NCBI GenBank assembly: GCA_021780195.1 | Contig: JAJXZE010000007.1 | Span: 1-48,789 of the forward strand | Length of the DNA: 48,789 nt | Source of the DNA: a bacterium | Lineage (GTDB): Bacteria; Patescibacteriota; Minisyncoccia; UBA6257; 2-01-FULL-56-20 | Direction: 5' to 3' | In this document: one piece after another, positions 1 to 9,259 of the stretch | How positions within the stretch are numbered: the stretch's first letter is position 1 | How the letters are laid out: each line of letters starts with the position of its first letter | Translations under genes and position numbers: made by a program | Notes under the pieces: model-generated | The model's database searches: none | Seen by the model: only the letters and a program-made list of their open reading frames with translations | What the model was told of the DNA's origin: nothing

Positions 1-813
1 TACCAGACGAACGGGAGCCAGTATGAGGTCACGGCCCTCATGGAGTCGCAGAAGCAGAAGCTTGCCCTCACCCTGAACCCCCCGATCCAGAGCTATCCCG
101 AGGTGGCGGCCCAGGGGAACAACCTCACGCTGTCGAACCTCTTCAATGCTTCGGGCCTTGTGGGCTACTGGCCGATGGACGAGGGGAACGGGAGCACGAC
201 GAGAGATCTGAGCGGGAACGGGAACACGGGGACGTGGGCGGGGACGCCCGCGGGGACGGGCGGCACCTACTATGCCGCCGGCAAGGTGGGGAGCTATGCA
301 GGGTATTTTGACGGGAGTACGGACTACTCAAACGTGTCATCCCCGATCAATATCAATATGACGGGCTCTCAGTTCACTGTTTCGGGTTGGATGAACCAAG
401 CTTCCGGAGGTCCGGTGGATCAAATGCTTCTGGCGGTCGGCAATGGAAGTCTTTCCACCGATCTCATCGATTTCCATATCCATGCCGGTGCGGGACTCTG
501 GTGTTATTTTTATAACAATGGAAGTTCCTTTATGGGTGGGGGTGTGGGAGCCGTTCCTTCCTCAGTTGGGGCATGGCACCAGTATTCATGTGTATATAAT
601 GGCACCACCCTCACCGCGTATGCCGACGGCGCTCCGCTTTCAAGCTCCGTGGCGGCCACCGGAACGGTCAATATACTTTCCGGTTCGATGATCCGCTTGG
701 GAGATGGAATTCGGTGGGGGAATTATATGAGGGGATCGCTTGATGATATCCGCCTCTATAACCGGGCGTTGTCGCCAGCAGAGATTGCGGCGCTCTACCA
801 CGCGGAGAAATAG
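1..813 (+). CDS. C-terminal part of a pseudopilin/LamG (concanavalin A-like) domain protein, truncated at window start
   Basis: Frame is open from base 1 (YQTNGSQYEVTALMESQKQKL...), matching the mid-region of the full-length paralog at 19818..21083 (YYTYTTDGSRYEITAAMESQKYKL). Shared LamG features: GLVGYWPMDEGNGS...SGNGNTGTW, DDIRLYNRALSPAEIAALY. Confidence 0.85.
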   Translation, partial: YQTNGSQYEVTALMESQKQKLALTLNPPIQSYPEVAAQGNNLTLSNLFNASGLVGYWPMDEGNGSTTRDLSGNGNTGTWAGTPAGTGGTYYAAGKVGSYAGYFDGSTDYSNVSSPININMTGSQFTVSGWMNQASGGPVDQMLLAVGNGSLSTDLIDFHIHAGAGLWCYFYNNGSSFMGGGVGAVPSSVGAWHQYSCVYNGTTLTAYADGAPLSSSVAATGTVNILSGSMIRLGDGIRWGNYMRGSLDDIRLYNRALSPAEIAALYHAEK

Positions 814-881
814 GATGCCGCGCCGCGGGAGCTCGGAAAATTTTTAGAAAGTTTTCACGGTCCGTGGGGTATGCTTGCCTC

Positions 882-2291
882 ATGGATCGTCGGCTTGCGG
901 CGGGGGATACGGCGTTCGGAGTCGCGCTCGCGTTCGTTGCGGGTGTTTTCTGCGAGAGCATGGATTGGGCGCCGTCGCTCATATTGGTCGGTGCGCTTGC
1001 CGCGGGTGCCGCGGTGGCGGCACGGAAGCATTCCCGGTGGCCGGAGTGCGCGCTTATTTTTCTCGCGCTTGCGTCCGGCATCTTCTATTTTCGCTGGCAC
1101 GAGAACCGGCTCGGTGCGGGAGTGAATCTTCCGTACGGATCTTCGTCCTCGTTCACCGCCGCCGTCGTGGACGAACCCCGCCCCGTCGAAAATTTCCTTG
1201 TCGTTCCCGCGCTCGCCGAGGCGCCGTATGCCGGCGCGCTTACGATTTTCGTTCCGCCAGGGGCGGACATCCGCTACGGGGATGAATTGAGGATCGAAGG
1301 GAAGATCCGCGCGCCGGAAGACGGCGGCGGCGCGGCGACTATTTTCCCGAAGAAGACCATCATCGCGGCGCGGAACCGCGGGTTTTGGCTCCGCGAAAAA
1401 CTCATCGATCTGAAACGCGAAATCCTTGCGGGATACCGGCGCGTCCTTGCGAGGGATGAGGCGGCGCTCCTCGGCGGAATCGCATTCGGGTCGAAGGTCG
1501 ATTTCGGCGCGGAGCTCAAGGCGGCAATGGCCGGCTCGGGGACGACGCATCTGGTGGCGGTATCCGGATACAATATCACCATCGTGATATTCGCGGTTGG
1601 AAGCACGCTTGGGAGATTTCTCTCGAAGCGGGCAACCTTCTATGCGGCGACCGTGTTTCTTGTGCTTTTTATGATCATGGTGGGGAACGCGGCATCCGGC
1701 GTCCGCGCGGCGTTGATGGGCTTCCTTGCGCTTATCGCGCGCCAGGCGGGAAGGCGGTTTAACATGCGGAACGCAATCACCCTGACTGCCGCGGGCATGG
1801 CGTTCGCGGATCCTGCGGCCCCTTCGGGAGATATGAGTTTTATCCTCTCATTCCTGAGCCTGCTCGGGATCGTTTATCTGAATCCGGTGATCACGCGCGT
1901 CTTTAGTATTGAAGACGGCGGTCTCCTTGGGTGGAAGGAAAATGCCGTGACCACCGTTTCTGCCCAGATTGCGGTCCTGCCGGTCGTGATCCGCGCGTTC
2001 GGGCGTTTCTCGCTGAGCGCCATCGGGGCGAATATCCTCATCCTCTCCACGGTGCCGCTCACCATGTTTTTTGGATGCATCCTGGCGCTCGCGGGATTTC
2101 TTTCGTCCGCGTTCGCCTTCTTCGCGGGACGGTTTGTCGGATTTATTCTGAGCTACCAGATCGACATCATGCGTTGGGGCGCGGCGGTTCATGTCCCGCT
2201 CCCCATACCATTCGGCGAGACATTCGTGGTGGCGCTCTATTATTCCGCGCTTGTACTCGCCGCCGCCGTGCTCCGTTCGCGCGCGCCATGA
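882..2291 (+). CDS. comEC: ComEC/Rec2-family competence protein, membrane (Competence) domain only
   Basis: ORF 864..2291; multi-TM, GIAFGSKVDFGAELKAAMAGSGTTHLVAVSGYNITIV motif. Start at ATG 882 preferred over GTG 864 because TATGCT (870-875) lies 6 nt upstream. Confidence 0.85.
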   Translation: MDRRLAAGDTAFGVALAFVAGVFCESMDWAPSLILVGALAAGAAVAARKHSRWPECALIFLALASGIFYFRWHENRLGAGVNLPYGSSSSFTAAVVDEPRPVENFLVVPALAEAPYAGALTIFVPPGADIRYGDELRIEGKIRAPEDGGGAATIFPKKTIIAARNRGFWLREKLIDLKREILAGYRRVLARDEAALLGGIAFGSKVDFGAELKAAMAGSGTTHLVAVSGYNITIVIFAVGSTLGRFLSKRATFYAATVFLVLFMIMVGNAASGVRAALMGFLALIARQAGRRFNMRNAITLTAAGMAFADPAAPSGDMSFILSFLSLLGIVYLNPVITRVFSIEDGGLLGWKENAVTTVSAQIAVLPVVIRAFGRFSLSAIGANILILSTVPLTMFFGCILALAGFLSSAFAFFAGRFVGFILSYQIDIMRWGAAVHVPLPIPFGETFVVALYYSALVLAAAVLRSRAP

Positions 2292-3226
2292 AGATTCTCG
2301 GAAGATTCAGCACGCCGGGCTTCATCGTCGCGCTGGTACTCGTATCGCTCGACGTATATTTTGGGTCATACTGCGCGACGTTCGCGTTCGCGGCCGCCAC
2401 GGCGGCTCCTCCGGCCGCGAGGGAATATTTTCTGGACGTCGGGCAAGGCGACAGCGAACTCATTATCTTTCCAAGCGGCGCGAAGATGATGGTCGACGCG
2501 GGACCCGGCAAGGCGGTACGCGGGGCGATCAAGGTTCCGCTCGGGGAGAGCGACCGTTATATCGATCTCGCCATGATTACCCATCCGGACCTCGACCATT
2601 TCGGCGGGTATCAATTTCTCATCGATGAAGGGTATTCCTTCGGCGCGTTCCTTTATAACGGGCGCACGCCTGATCCGGCGGATGAGGCGTGGGAAGCCCT
2701 GCGTTCAAGAATCGGCGCCGCGCGCATCCCGTTCCTCACGCTCGGCGCGGGAGACGGGATCACGACGGGCGGGGCAACGGTGGAGATCGTTTCGCCTGGC
2801 CGCGCCATGGCGGCAAGCGCGGCGGACAACGATGCCTCGATCGTCGCGCGGGTCGAAGTGGAAGGAGTGCGGACCCTGCTTACGGGAGACGCCGGATTGG
2901 CCGCGGAAAAGATACTGCTCGCGGGCGAAGGCGCCGGTGCCGGCGCGGGAGCGGGGGCGGGGGCACTAAAGGCTGAAGTGCTTAAAGTTTCACACCATGG
3001 GTCGAAGTACGCATCGAGCGACGCGTTCCTCCGCGCGGCCGCGCCGCTCGTATCCGTGATCGAGGTCGGGAAAGGGAATACCTACGGCCATCCGTCAAAA
3101 GAGGCGCGTATGCGTCTCGCCTCGTCAACGGGTGGTCGGATATTTCGCACCGACGAAGACGGCACCCTATTCTTCACGTTATTGGAGGGAACGATCCATG
3201 TGGATGCAATGCCGAAGCGCAAATGA
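2288..3226 (+). CDS. ComEC C-terminal-type metallo-beta-lactamase domain protein
   Basis: MBL motifs: DVGQGDSELI, THPDLDHFGGY, LLTGDAG, KVSHHGSKYAS. ATG overlaps the comEC stop (ATGA). Confidence 0.85.
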   Translation: MKILGRFSTPGFIVALVLVSLDVYFGSYCATFAFAAATAAPPAAREYFLDVGQGDSELIIFPSGAKMMVDAGPGKAVRGAIKVPLGESDRYIDLAMITHPDLDHFGGYQFLIDEGYSFGAFLYNGRTPDPADEAWEALRSRIGAARIPFLTLGAGDGITTGGATVEIVSPGRAMAASAADNDASIVARVEVEGVRTLLTGDAGLAAEKILLAGEGAGAGAGAGAGALKAEVLKVSHHGSKYASSDAFLRAAAPLVSVIEVGKGNTYGHPSKEARMRLASSTGGRIFRTDEDGTLFFTLLEGTIHVDAMPKRK

Positions 3227-3295
3227 ATGACATCCTGGACAAAGACGCCGCCCGTGTGTGTGCGGCTTGTGCACAGCACCCTGCCGCAGACGGTG

Positions 3296-3301
3296 TATAA
3301 T
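3296..3301 (+). promoter_or_regulatory. -10 box TATAAT, 6 nt before ATG 3308
   Basis: Perfect TATAAT; spacing implies a leaderless transcript. Confidence 0.6.
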
Positions 3302-3307
3302 AGCGGT

Positions 3308-4438
3308 ATGAATAAAACAATCGTCGGTGCGGCGGCGGTGCTTGCGGTGCTCCTGCCCGCGTTTGCGGGAGCGGCATATCTCGGGGGAGGGCCGAACGTG
3401 CTTACGGCGGGAGCGGATACCGCTTCGACGAACGCGTATATCGCGGGCGCGAGCGTTGATGTCGCCGGTCCGGTAGGCGGCGATCTTTATGTCGCGGGCG
3501 CGAACGTCCTCGTGACCGGAAGCGTGTCGCGCGACCTTACGGCCGCGGGCGCCACGCTGAATCTCGTCGGTCCTTCGGCGGCGAATGTCCGGGCGGCGGG
3601 CGCGAACGTGACCCTTACGAGCGCGGTGAAGGGCGAGGTAGCGATCGTGGGGGGACAGATCACCGTCGCCCAGCCCTCGGCGATCGGGCAGGATGCCTAC
3701 CTCGCGGGAGCCGCCGTGAACTTCCTCGGCAATGATGCGGGCGATCTTACGATCGCGGGCGGAAACGTGGTCATCGACGGAACCGTAAACGGCAATCTCA
3801 TGATCACGAAAGCGACCAAGGTGAGCTTCGGTCCGCACGCGCTCGTCAAAAAGAATTTCACGTATAGCGCTCCGACGGCGGCAGTGATGGACCCTGGAGC
3901 GAGGGTGATGGGGGAGACCGTGTTTCACGCCCTTCCCGTCCCTGCGCGCAGTGCGACGGCTTGGGGAACCCTCTTCGGCATCCTGACGGTCTGGTTCCTC
4001 GTGAAATTCGTCTCGCTTCTGCTTCTCGCCTATCTCCTGTGGTACGGGAGGCCGCGCGATTCGCGCCGCGTCATCGAATTAGTGAAGGCGCGTTTCTCAC
4101 GTGAACTGCTCCGCGGGTTCGCGCTCTTCGTGCTCGTCCCGGTGGCCGCGATCATCATCTGCTTTACGGTGATCGGGATCGCTCCGGCTATGATCGCAAT
4201 GCTGATCTACGTCGCCCTCCTTGTCATCGCCGCGCCGTATGCGTTTCTTTTCACCGGATCGCTCCTCTGGAAAGGACGCACGGAACTCAGGTGGTATCAG
4301 GTGCTTGCGGGAGGATTCGTCTTCATGGCGGTCGGCATCATCCCATTCGTCGGATGGCTCGTCTGCGGTGTCGTGTACCTTGCCGCCCTCGGAGGATTGG
4401 CGCATACTCTTGGACTTCGCCTCGGCCGGGACGAGTGA
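3308..4438 (+). CDS. bactofilin-like/polymer-forming beta-helical N-terminal domain fused to C-terminal transmembrane segments
   Basis: Signal peptide plus repeated AGA/VAGANV/TAAGA units typical of right-handed beta-helix/bactofilin folds, then several hydrophobic helices. Confidence 0.6.
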   Translation: MNKTIVGAAAVLAVLLPAFAGAAYLGGGPNVLTAGADTASTNAYIAGASVDVAGPVGGDLYVAGANVLVTGSVSRDLTAAGATLNLVGPSAANVRAAGANVTLTSAVKGEVAIVGGQITVAQPSAIGQDAYLAGAAVNFLGNDAGDLTIAGGNVVIDGTVNGNLMITKATKVSFGPHALVKKNFTYSAPTAAVMDPGARVMGETVFHALPVPARSATAWGTLFGILTVWFLVKFVSLLLLAYLLWYGRPRDSRRVIELVKARFSRELLRGFALFVLVPVAAIIICFTVIGIAPAMIAMLIYVALLVIAAPYAFLFTGSLLWKGRTELRWYQVLAGGFVFMAVGIIPFVGWLVCGVVYLAALGGLAHTLGLRLGRDE

Positions 4439-5724
4439 TGAAGATACAAAACTTCGCCTCGCTCGCGTTATCGGACGAAAGGCGCGCCCTGCTTTCCATC
4501 GCGGAAGCGGGGCTTCAGGCAATCGACACGAAGCGAGTCATGCGCGAGCTCGTTCGCCTCGACGGCGGCGTACTTCACCTTGACGGAAGCGCGATCGATC
4601 TCGCGAATGTCCGCACGCTGGTTTTTGTCGCGGTCGGCAAGTGCGCCGCGGAAGCCGCATCCGCGGCGGAGGAAATCTTCGGCGACCGCATCACAGACGG
4701 CGTCGTACTCGACGTGGCGCGGTGCGCCGGTTTTAAAAAGCTCAAAACCTTCTGCGGCACGCATCCGCTTCCTTCGGATGAAAATCTTGCGGCGACGGAG
4801 GAGATTGTCAAAACGCTCACGGGACTCACGGCGCAGGACCTCGTGATCTTCGTGGTATCGGGAGGGGGATCGACCCTTCTTTTCCTCCCCGAGGACCGCA
4901 GGGACCGCGACGAGGTCCGCATCGTTCAGGCGCTTATGGATGCGGGCGCGGACATCGGGGAAATGAATATCGTCCGAAAGCACCTTTCGCTCGCCCGCGG
5001 AGGCTATCTTGCGAAGTACGCCTATCCCGCGCGGGTATTCGCGCTCATCATGAGCGACGTCCCCGCAAACGATATCTCGTTCATCGCTTCCGGTCCGACC
5101 GTAAAAGACCTCACGACCGTGGAGGATGCGGCAACGGTACTCTCCAAATTCCATATTCTTGAGACCTGCCATCTCGAAAAGTGCGGTCTGATCGAGACCC
5201 CGAAGGAGGACAAATATTTCGCCGCCGCGACGAACTTGCTCGCGGTTTCGAATGTCCGGGCGCTTGGCGCAATGAAGGCCGCCGCGGAAGGGCTCGGCTT
5301 CCGTGCGGAGGTGCGGGGGAGCGCGCTTACGGGCGAAGCGTCGGAGGTCGGCGCGATGATCGCGGAAGCAATTCACGAAGCCCCGCCGCACTCCGTACTC
5401 CTGTGGGGCGGCGAGACGACCGTCAAGGTTCGCGGACCGGGGAGAGGAGGGAGGAATCTTGAGCTTGCGGCGTCGGTACTGCCGCTGGTCCGCGACGGCG
5501 AGGAGATTCTTTCGCTCGCTTCGGACGGGCGCGACCACGGACCCTTCGCCGGCGCGATCGGGGACATCATGACCATGCGCGCCGCGGAAGAGGCGCGCGC
5601 GGATCCGGAAGCGTTCCTCGCACGAAGCGACACGTACGCCCTTTTTGAAACGATCGGCAATTATCTCATGACCGGCGACACGGGTTCGAACGTGTCCGAC
5701 CTCATGATCGCGCTTAAAAAATAA
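4438..5724 (+). CDS. glycerate 2-kinase (MOFRL/DUF4147 family)
   Basis: VVSGGGSTLLFLPE, IVRKHLSLARGG, SDVPANDISFIASGPTV, LLWGGETTVKVRGPGRGGRNLELA, SDGRDHGPFAGAIGD. TGATG overlap with upstream CDS. Confidence 0.88.
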   Translation: MKIQNFASLALSDERRALLSIAEAGLQAIDTKRVMRELVRLDGGVLHLDGSAIDLANVRTLVFVAVGKCAAEAASAAEEIFGDRITDGVVLDVARCAGFKKLKTFCGTHPLPSDENLAATEEIVKTLTGLTAQDLVIFVVSGGGSTLLFLPEDRRDRDEVRIVQALMDAGADIGEMNIVRKHLSLARGGYLAKYAYPARVFALIMSDVPANDISFIASGPTVKDLTTVEDAATVLSKFHILETCHLEKCGLIETPKEDKYFAAATNLLAVSNVRALGAMKAAAEGLGFRAEVRGSALTGEASEVGAMIAEAIHEAPPHSVLLWGGETTVKVRGPGRGGRNLELAASVLPLVRDGEEILSLASDGRDHGPFAGAIGDIMTMRAAEEARADPEAFLARSDTYALFETIGNYLMTGDTGSNVSDLMIALKK

Positions 5725-5737
5725 AAAATACTATTTC

Positions 5738-8179
5738 ATGAAAAAACAAAAAAATATTCTGAAGTTCGAGGAGGTCGGCATCAAGGACGTCCCCCTGGTC
5801 GGAGGGAAGAACGCGTCGCTCGGCGAGATGATTCGGACGCTCGCGTCGAAGGGCGTGCCCGTGCCTTCGGGATTCGTCGTGACCGCCGCCGCCTACTTCT
5901 ATTTCCTCGAAGCGAGCGGGCTCAGGGATTTCATCCGTACCACACTCAAGGGGCTTGATACCAAAAACCTCGAAGAGCTCCAGGCACGCGGCAAGACGAT
6001 CCGCGAGGCGATCATGAAGACCGACTTCCCGAAAGATCTCCAGGAGGAGATCCGCGAGGGCTACCGCGGGCTCGAAAAGCGGTACGGAAAGAACGCCGAC
6101 GTCGCGGTGCGGTCCTCCGCGACCGCGGAGGATCTCCCCGGGGCCTCGTTCGCGGGCGAACAGGAAAGCTATCTCGGCATCCGCGGCGGGGACGAGGTGC
6201 TCCGTGCGGTGCGGGCCACGATGGCGTCGCTCTTCACGGACCGCGCGATCTCGTACCGCGCCGACCGCGGATTCGATCATCTGAAGATAGGACTGTCCGC
6301 CGGCGTACAGAAAATGGTGCGCTCGGACCGCGCTTGTTCCGGCGTCATGTTCACGCTTGACACCGAATCGGGATTCCCGCACATCGTGCTCATCAACGGG
6401 TCGTGGGGCCTCGGCGAGATGATTGTGAAGGGGGAAGTGACCCCCGACGAGTTCATCGTCTGGAAGGAAGGTCTCGCGCGCGGCGTCGCCCGGCCGATCA
6501 TAGAGAAGAAACTCGGCGTAAAAACCCGCAAGATGATTTATCGCCGCAGTGCGGACATTCAGCAGACCGCCGTGGTCGGGACGACGCCCGCCGAAAAACG
6601 GGCTTTCGTCCTGACCGACAAAGAGGTGGTCTCCCTCGCGCGCTGGGGGACGATCATCGAGAAGCACTACAGCGACCACTATAAAAAGTGGACGCCGATG
6701 GATATGGAGTGGGCGAAGGACGGCGAAACCGGCCAGCTCTTCATCGTTCAGGCGCGTCCCGAAACCGTGCATGCAAACCAGGATTTCTCGAAGGTAAAGG
6801 AATATCTTCCGCTCGAAAAAAAGACGGCGATCGTGACCGGCGCCTCGGTGGGATCAAAGATCGCGGTCGGCAAGGCGCGCGTGATCCTCGACGCGGCGCA
6901 CATCGGTGACTTCCGAAAGGGTGAGATCCTCGTGACCACAATGACCGATCCCGACTGGGAACCGATCATGAAGATCGCGGCGGGAATCGTGACGGATAAG
7001 GGCGGGCGGACCTCCCACGCCGCGATCGTTTCGCGCGAGCTCGGTATTCCTGCGGTGGTGGGCACCGAGCGCGGGACGAAGCTCATCAGCACCGGCGATC
7101 CTGTCACGGTGGACACGACGGGAAGCGCAGGAAGCGTCTACCCGGGATTCCTCAAGTTCAAGGTGGCGGAGCACGATCTCAGAAAGATCCCGCATCCAAA
7201 GACAAAGATCATGGTGAACGTGGCGATCCCGGATAATGCATTCGCGACCTCGTTCCTGCCGAACGAAGGCGTCGGTCTCGCGCGCGAGGAATTCATCATC
7301 GCTTCGAAGATGGGCCTTCACCCCATGGCGCTTCTCAATCTGCGCGATCAGGCGCCCGGGGTGCGTCGGGCGATCGAAGCAAAGATGGCAGGATGGAAGA
7401 ACCCGAAACAGTACTACGTGGACAATCTCTCCTTCGGCATCGCGAAGATCGGCGCCGCGTTCTATCCGCGCAAGGTCATCGTGCGTTTCTCCGACTTCAA
7501 GACGAACGAGTACCGCACCCTGCTCGGCGGCGAAGCGTACGAACCGAAGGAGGAAAACCCGATGATCGGGTGGCGCGGCGCCTCGCGTTATTACGACCCC
7601 AAGTTCAAGCCGGCATTCCTGCTCGAAGCGGAGGCCATCCGGAGGGTACGCGGGGAGATGGGCCTCACGAACGTGATTCCTATGGTACCCTTCTGCCGCA
7701 CGCCCGAAGAGGGGATGAAGGTACAGGAGGCCATGGCGGAAGCGGGACTCTATACGGCGCGCACGGCACGCACCGCAAAGCGCGGACGCGGAGTGACTGG
7801 CGCCGTAACGCCGATTTACGTGATGTGCGAGATTCCTTCAAACGTACTCGACGCCGACCGGTTCCTCGATATCTTCGATGGCATGTCGATCGGCTCGAAT
7901 GATCTTACCCAGCTCACGATGGGTCTCGATCGCGATTCGGGGATCGTGGCGGGGATCGCGAACGAAAAAAATCCTGCGGTGGAGCGCCTGATCGGCGATA
8001 TCATCGCGAAGTGCCGCGCCCGCAAGAAGTACATCGGCATCTGCGGACAGGGACCTTCCGATTATCCAGAATTCGCCGAGTTTCTTGTTGAAAAGGGCAT
8101 CGAAAGCATATCCCTGAACCCTGATACGGTCGTCCGTACGACGATCGCAATCGGGAAAAAGGAGAAAAAACTACGTTAA
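5738..8179 (+). CDS. ppsA: phosphoenolpyruvate synthase
   Basis: N-terminal VGGKNASLGEM, VAVRSSATAEDLPGASFAGEQESYL, GGRTSHAAIVSRELGIPAVVG, C-terminal SIGSNDLTQLTMGLDRDSG, CGQGPSDYPEFAEFLVEKGIESISLNPDTV. Confidence 0.95.
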   Translation: MKKQKNILKFEEVGIKDVPLVGGKNASLGEMIRTLASKGVPVPSGFVVTAAAYFYFLEASGLRDFIRTTLKGLDTKNLEELQARGKTIREAIMKTDFPKDLQEEIREGYRGLEKRYGKNADVAVRSSATAEDLPGASFAGEQESYLGIRGGDEVLRAVRATMASLFTDRAISYRADRGFDHLKIGLSAGVQKMVRSDRACSGVMFTLDTESGFPHIVLINGSWGLGEMIVKGEVTPDEFIVWKEGLARGVARPIIEKKLGVKTRKMIYRRSADIQQTAVVGTTPAEKRAFVLTDKEVVSLARWGTIIEKHYSDHYKKWTPMDMEWAKDGETGQLFIVQARPETVHANQDFSKVKEYLPLEKKTAIVTGASVGSKIAVGKARVILDAAHIGDFRKGEILVTTMTDPDWEPIMKIAAGIVTDKGGRTSHAAIVSRELGIPAVVGTERGTKLISTGDPVTVDTTGSAGSVYPGFLKFKVAEHDLRKIPHPKTKIMVNVAIPDNAFATSFLPNEGVGLAREEFIIASKMGLHPMALLNLRDQAPGVRRAIEAKMAGWKNPKQYYVDNLSFGIAKIGAAFYPRKVIVRFSDFKTNEYRTLLGGEAYEPKEENPMIGWRGASRYYDPKFKPAFLLEAEAIRRVRGEMGLTNVIPMVPFCRTPEEGMKVQEAMAEAGLYTARTARTAKRGRGVTGAVTPIYVMCEIPSNVLDADRFLDIFDGMSIGSNDLTQLTMGLDRDSGIVAGIANEKNPAVERLIGDIIAKCRARKKYIGICGQGPSDYPEFAEFLVEKGIESISLNPDTVVRTTIAIGKKEKKLR

Positions 8180-8195
8180 AAATCTGTAAATCTGC

Positions 8196-8201
8196 TATAA
8201 T
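8196..8201 (+). promoter_or_regulatory. -10 box TATAAT, 8 nt before ATG 8210
   Basis: Perfect TATAAT directly upstream of the dehydrogenase start. Confidence 0.6.
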
Positions 8202-8209
8202 GACCGTAT

Positions 8210-9259
8210 ATGGCGCACAAAATAACTTTCTTCAACTTCGATCACTGGGGAGAAGAAGGGAAGGATTATATACGGCAGAGCGCGAAGCTCAAGGCCGCAG
8301 GAGTTGAGGTCGCGTTTGCGGAGGGCTTGCTCAATAAGGACCGGATTCCCTCGGGTTCGGACGCCGATTTCGACCTCGCGGGTGTTTTTATGGATTCCTT
8401 GATTAGCGCCGAAGTGTTGAACGGGCTTCCGAACCTCAGGTTCGTCGCGACACTCTCGACCGGCTTCGACCATATCGATCTTGCGACCGCGGCGGCGAAG
8501 GGCATCCCGGTGTCTTCGGTGCCGAGCTATGGCGAGAATACGGTGGCGGAATTCACCTTCGGACTTATCCTCGCGCTTTCGCGGAAGATCATCAAAGCAA
8601 ATCGTCAGGTGAGGGAGGAGGGAAGTTTCAGCACGGATGACCTGTGCGGGTTCGATCTTGCCGGGAAAACTCTCGGTGTCGTGGGCACCGGACACATCGG
8701 CCAGCACGTGGTGCGCATGGCGAAAGGATTCGGCATGAACGTGGCGGCCTTCGACGCGTATCCGAACGGGGCGCTCGCCTCGGAGTTCGGCTTTACATAC
8801 CTCACGCTCCCCGAGCTCCTCGGGACGAGCGACATTGTCACGCTCCATGTTCCCTATATGCCCGCGACCCATCACCTCATCAATAAAGACAACATCGGCC
8901 TTGCAAAAAAGGGAGCGTATCTCGTGAATACGTCGCGCGGCGCCGTAGTGGAGACGGCGGCGCTCGTTGCGGCGCTTAAGAACGGACAGCTTGGCGGGGC
9001 AGGTCTCGACGTGCTCGAGGAAGAAGGCATTTTGAAGTCGGAAATGGAATTCGTGACGGCGGGGCGCGAAGAAAGCCATGATCTGAAAGTCGTCCTCGAG
9101 GACCACGTGCTGATCGATATGCCGAACGTCATCATCACGCCGCATAACGCGTTCAACACCAAAGAGGCGTTCTTCAGGATCCTCGATACTACGATCGATA
9201 ACGTGGTCGCGTTCGTGAACGGCGCGCCGATCAACGTGGTGAAAGCGAAAAACGTATGA
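8210..9259 (+). CDS. D-isomer-specific 2-hydroxyacid dehydrogenase (D-lactate dehydrogenase-like)
   Basis: LGVVGTGHIGQHVVRMAKGFGM, STGFDHIDLATAAAKGI, LVNTSRGAVVETAALVAALKNGQLGGAGLDVLE, ITPHNAFNT. Confidence 0.9.
   Translation: MAHKITFFNFDHWGEEGKDYIRQSAKLKAAGVEVAFAEGLLNKDRIPSGSDADFDLAGVFMDSLISAEVLNGLPNLRFVATLSTGFDHIDLATAAAKGIPVSSVPSYGENTVAEFTFGLILALSRKIIKANRQVREEGSFSTDDLCGFDLAGKTLGVVGTGHIGQHVVRMAKGFGMNVAAFDAYPNGALASEFGFTYLTLPELLGTSDIVTLHVPYMPATHHLINKDNIGLAKKGAYLVNTSRGAVVETAALVAALKNGQLGGAGLDVLEEEGILKSEMEFVTAGREESHDLKVVLEDHVLIDMPNVIITPHNAFNTKEAFFRILDTTIDNVVAFVNGAPINVVKAKNV

Noticed and set aside
1931-2287. N-terminal extension of the 1931..3226 ORF
   Set aside because: Overlaps comEC out of frame with Arg/His-rich sequence; the real gene starts at ATG 2288 with a TM segment.
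5714-6772. 352-aa minus-strand ORF opposite ppsA
   Set aside because: Antisense shadow ORF; ppsA is unambiguous.
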